Assembly (NCBI GenBank): GCA_015485845.1
Contig: WFSU01000178.1
Coordinates: forward strand, 1 to 15,857
From: Nitratifractor sp.
GTDB taxonomy: Bacteria; Campylobacterota; Campylobacteria; Campylobacterales; Sulfurovaceae
DNA: 15,857 nt
Direction: 5' to 3'
Both the position numbers and the translations under genes were made by a program. Positions 15,174-15,857 of the stretch are shown here, one piece after another (the stretch's first letter is position 1; each line of letters starts with the position of its first letter). The notes under the pieces are model-generated. The model did not search any database. It was not told the origin of the DNA and was given only the letters and a program-made list of their open reading frames with translations.

Positions 15174-15192
15174 TGGGCGCTGTTAGCGCCCA
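15174..15192 (-). terminator. GC hairpin around the mreC stop codon
   Basis: TGGGCGC (15174-15180) and GCGCCCA (15186-15192) form a perfect 7-bp stem with a 5-base loop that contains the mreC stop codon (15183-15185). No T-run follows on the minus strand, so it is a weak terminator or an RNA structure partly separating mreC from carB expression. Confidence 0.35.
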
Positions 15193-15857
15193 TTGAGGAT
15201 GTCCATGGCTGACTTGCGTTTCGGTTTGGGTTTCGGGGTGGGGGTATCAGGGGTGGCCGACACTTCCGGAGCAGGATGGGTATTCCCCGATTTCTTCGGT
15301 TTGGGCTTTTGTTTGGGCTTTTTCGGCTTGGGATGGTGCAATACTACGGGTGGTTTGGGCAACGGACGTGCCTCGCTCTCTTGAGGAATTTCAAATTCCG
15401 TAAGATCTACCACATTATCCTGTGTTTGAACGGCCTCAGGTATGCTGCTGATTTTCTCCTCGGTCAAAACCTTGTTTTCCACTGGATTTGTCAACGTCTT
15501 GTTGGCGTCCAGCCGGGTCTGATCTTTATCATAAGTGGAGGCGAGGTAAGGGGTGGGATCAGCAATCAAGAAAAAATAATCGGGGTGAAGCGTGTCATTG
15601 TATGTTTTGATATACGCCGTTTTGTAACTGCTCTCTATTTTGACTTTTTTGACCGTACCGACCGGGACATTGGCAAAAAAGAGGCCATCGAGACCACTGG
15701 TTTCCACCTTGTCCCCCACATCCACTTTGGCCCACTTGGGGATAAATTTGATCACCATTGTTTCCTTGTCAACCCCTTCGGCAATCCCGGGAGAACGACT
15801 TTTACCGACAAAAACACCAAAACGGCATCGTGGATTGGACGTGAGATACCCATAGAG
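15183..15857 (-). CDS. mreC: Rod-shape-determining protein MreC, 5'-truncated by the window edge
   Basis: MreC is a periplasmic, membrane-anchored scaffold of the elongasome that links MreB to cell-wall synthases. The reading frame is open to the right-hand edge, so the N-terminus (membrane helix and coiled coil) is outside; 224 residues are visible. The visible MreC beta-barrel region includes VFVGKSRSPGIAEGV (about 15-29) and VDVGDKVETSGLDGLFFANV (about 45-64), followed by the typical end PVGTVKKVKIE. From about residue 105 the protein continues as an unusually long low-complexity tail, first acidic and polar, then rich in proline and lysine (HPKPKKPKQKPKPKK at about 175-189 and TPKPKPKRK near the end). 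An internal ATG at 15758 is not the true start, because conserved MreC sequence continues upstream of it. carB follows on the same strand. Confidence 0.93.
   Translation of the reverse strand, partial: LYGYLTSNPRCRFGVFVGKSRSPGIAEGVDKETMVIKFIPKWAKVDVGDKVETSGLDGLFFANVPVGTVKKVKIESSYKTAYIKTYNDTLHPDYFFLIADPTPYLASTYDKDQTRLDANKTLTNPVENKVLTEEKISSIPEAVQTQDNVVDLTEFEIPQESEARPLPKPPVVLHHPKPKKPKQKPKPKKSGNTHPAPEVSATPDTPTPKPKPKRKSAMDILNGR

Overview
The window looks like a chromosomal segment from a member of the Campylobacterota, most likely a free-living Sulfurimonas/Sulfuricurvum/Sulfurovum-like bacterium. The grounds are the mreC-carB gene order on one strand, the style of the two c-di-GMP signalling proteins (NIT and Aer-type PAS inputs; tandem solute-binding inputs), and AT-rich spacers with sharp TATAAT boxes. 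This is inference from protein style, since there is no rRNA or tRNA here. The first 16 bases match the end of the Tn5/Nextera transposon adapter, so position 1 is probably the raw end of an assembled contig.

Layout. Positions 1-4362 hold two signalling genes that converge tail to tail: a membrane NIT-PAS-HD-GYP protein (c-di-GMP breakdown) and a secreted-sensor GGDEF protein with two different binding domains (c-di-GMP synthesis). Positions 4363-4509 are a divergent promoter region for the cyclase and for tex, the nucleic-acid-binding transcription accessory protein. Positions 6637-11393 look like an accessory stretch: a Fic AMP-transferase with its own inhibitory helix and an HTH-like tail, a small ribbon-helix-helix antitoxin without a visible toxin, the RNA helicase gene hrpB, and an MntA-HepT toxin-antitoxin pair whose last codons overlap the start of hrpB. 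It closes with a ~190-bp block of nested palindromes that resembles a REP/BIME or MITE-type element. Positions 11394-15857 are a minus-strand housekeeping run: mreC (5' end beyond the window), carB, and a low-molecular-weight protein tyrosine phosphatase whose start codon overlaps the carB stop.

How the genes relate. The two signalling genes catalyse opposite reactions on c-di-GMP and are separated by only 9 bp. mntA, hepT and hrpB overlap successively and are probably co-transcribed. carB and the phosphatase are probably translationally coupled. 

Most unusual items: a 4-copy 7-bp tandem repeat inside the linker of the essential gene carB; the structured inverted-repeat element that supplies the phosphatase stop codon; the toxin-antitoxin genes crowded around hrpB; and a probable ATC start codon for the HD-GYP gene. 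I saw no CRISPR array, insertion sequence with a transposase, tRNA or rRNA.
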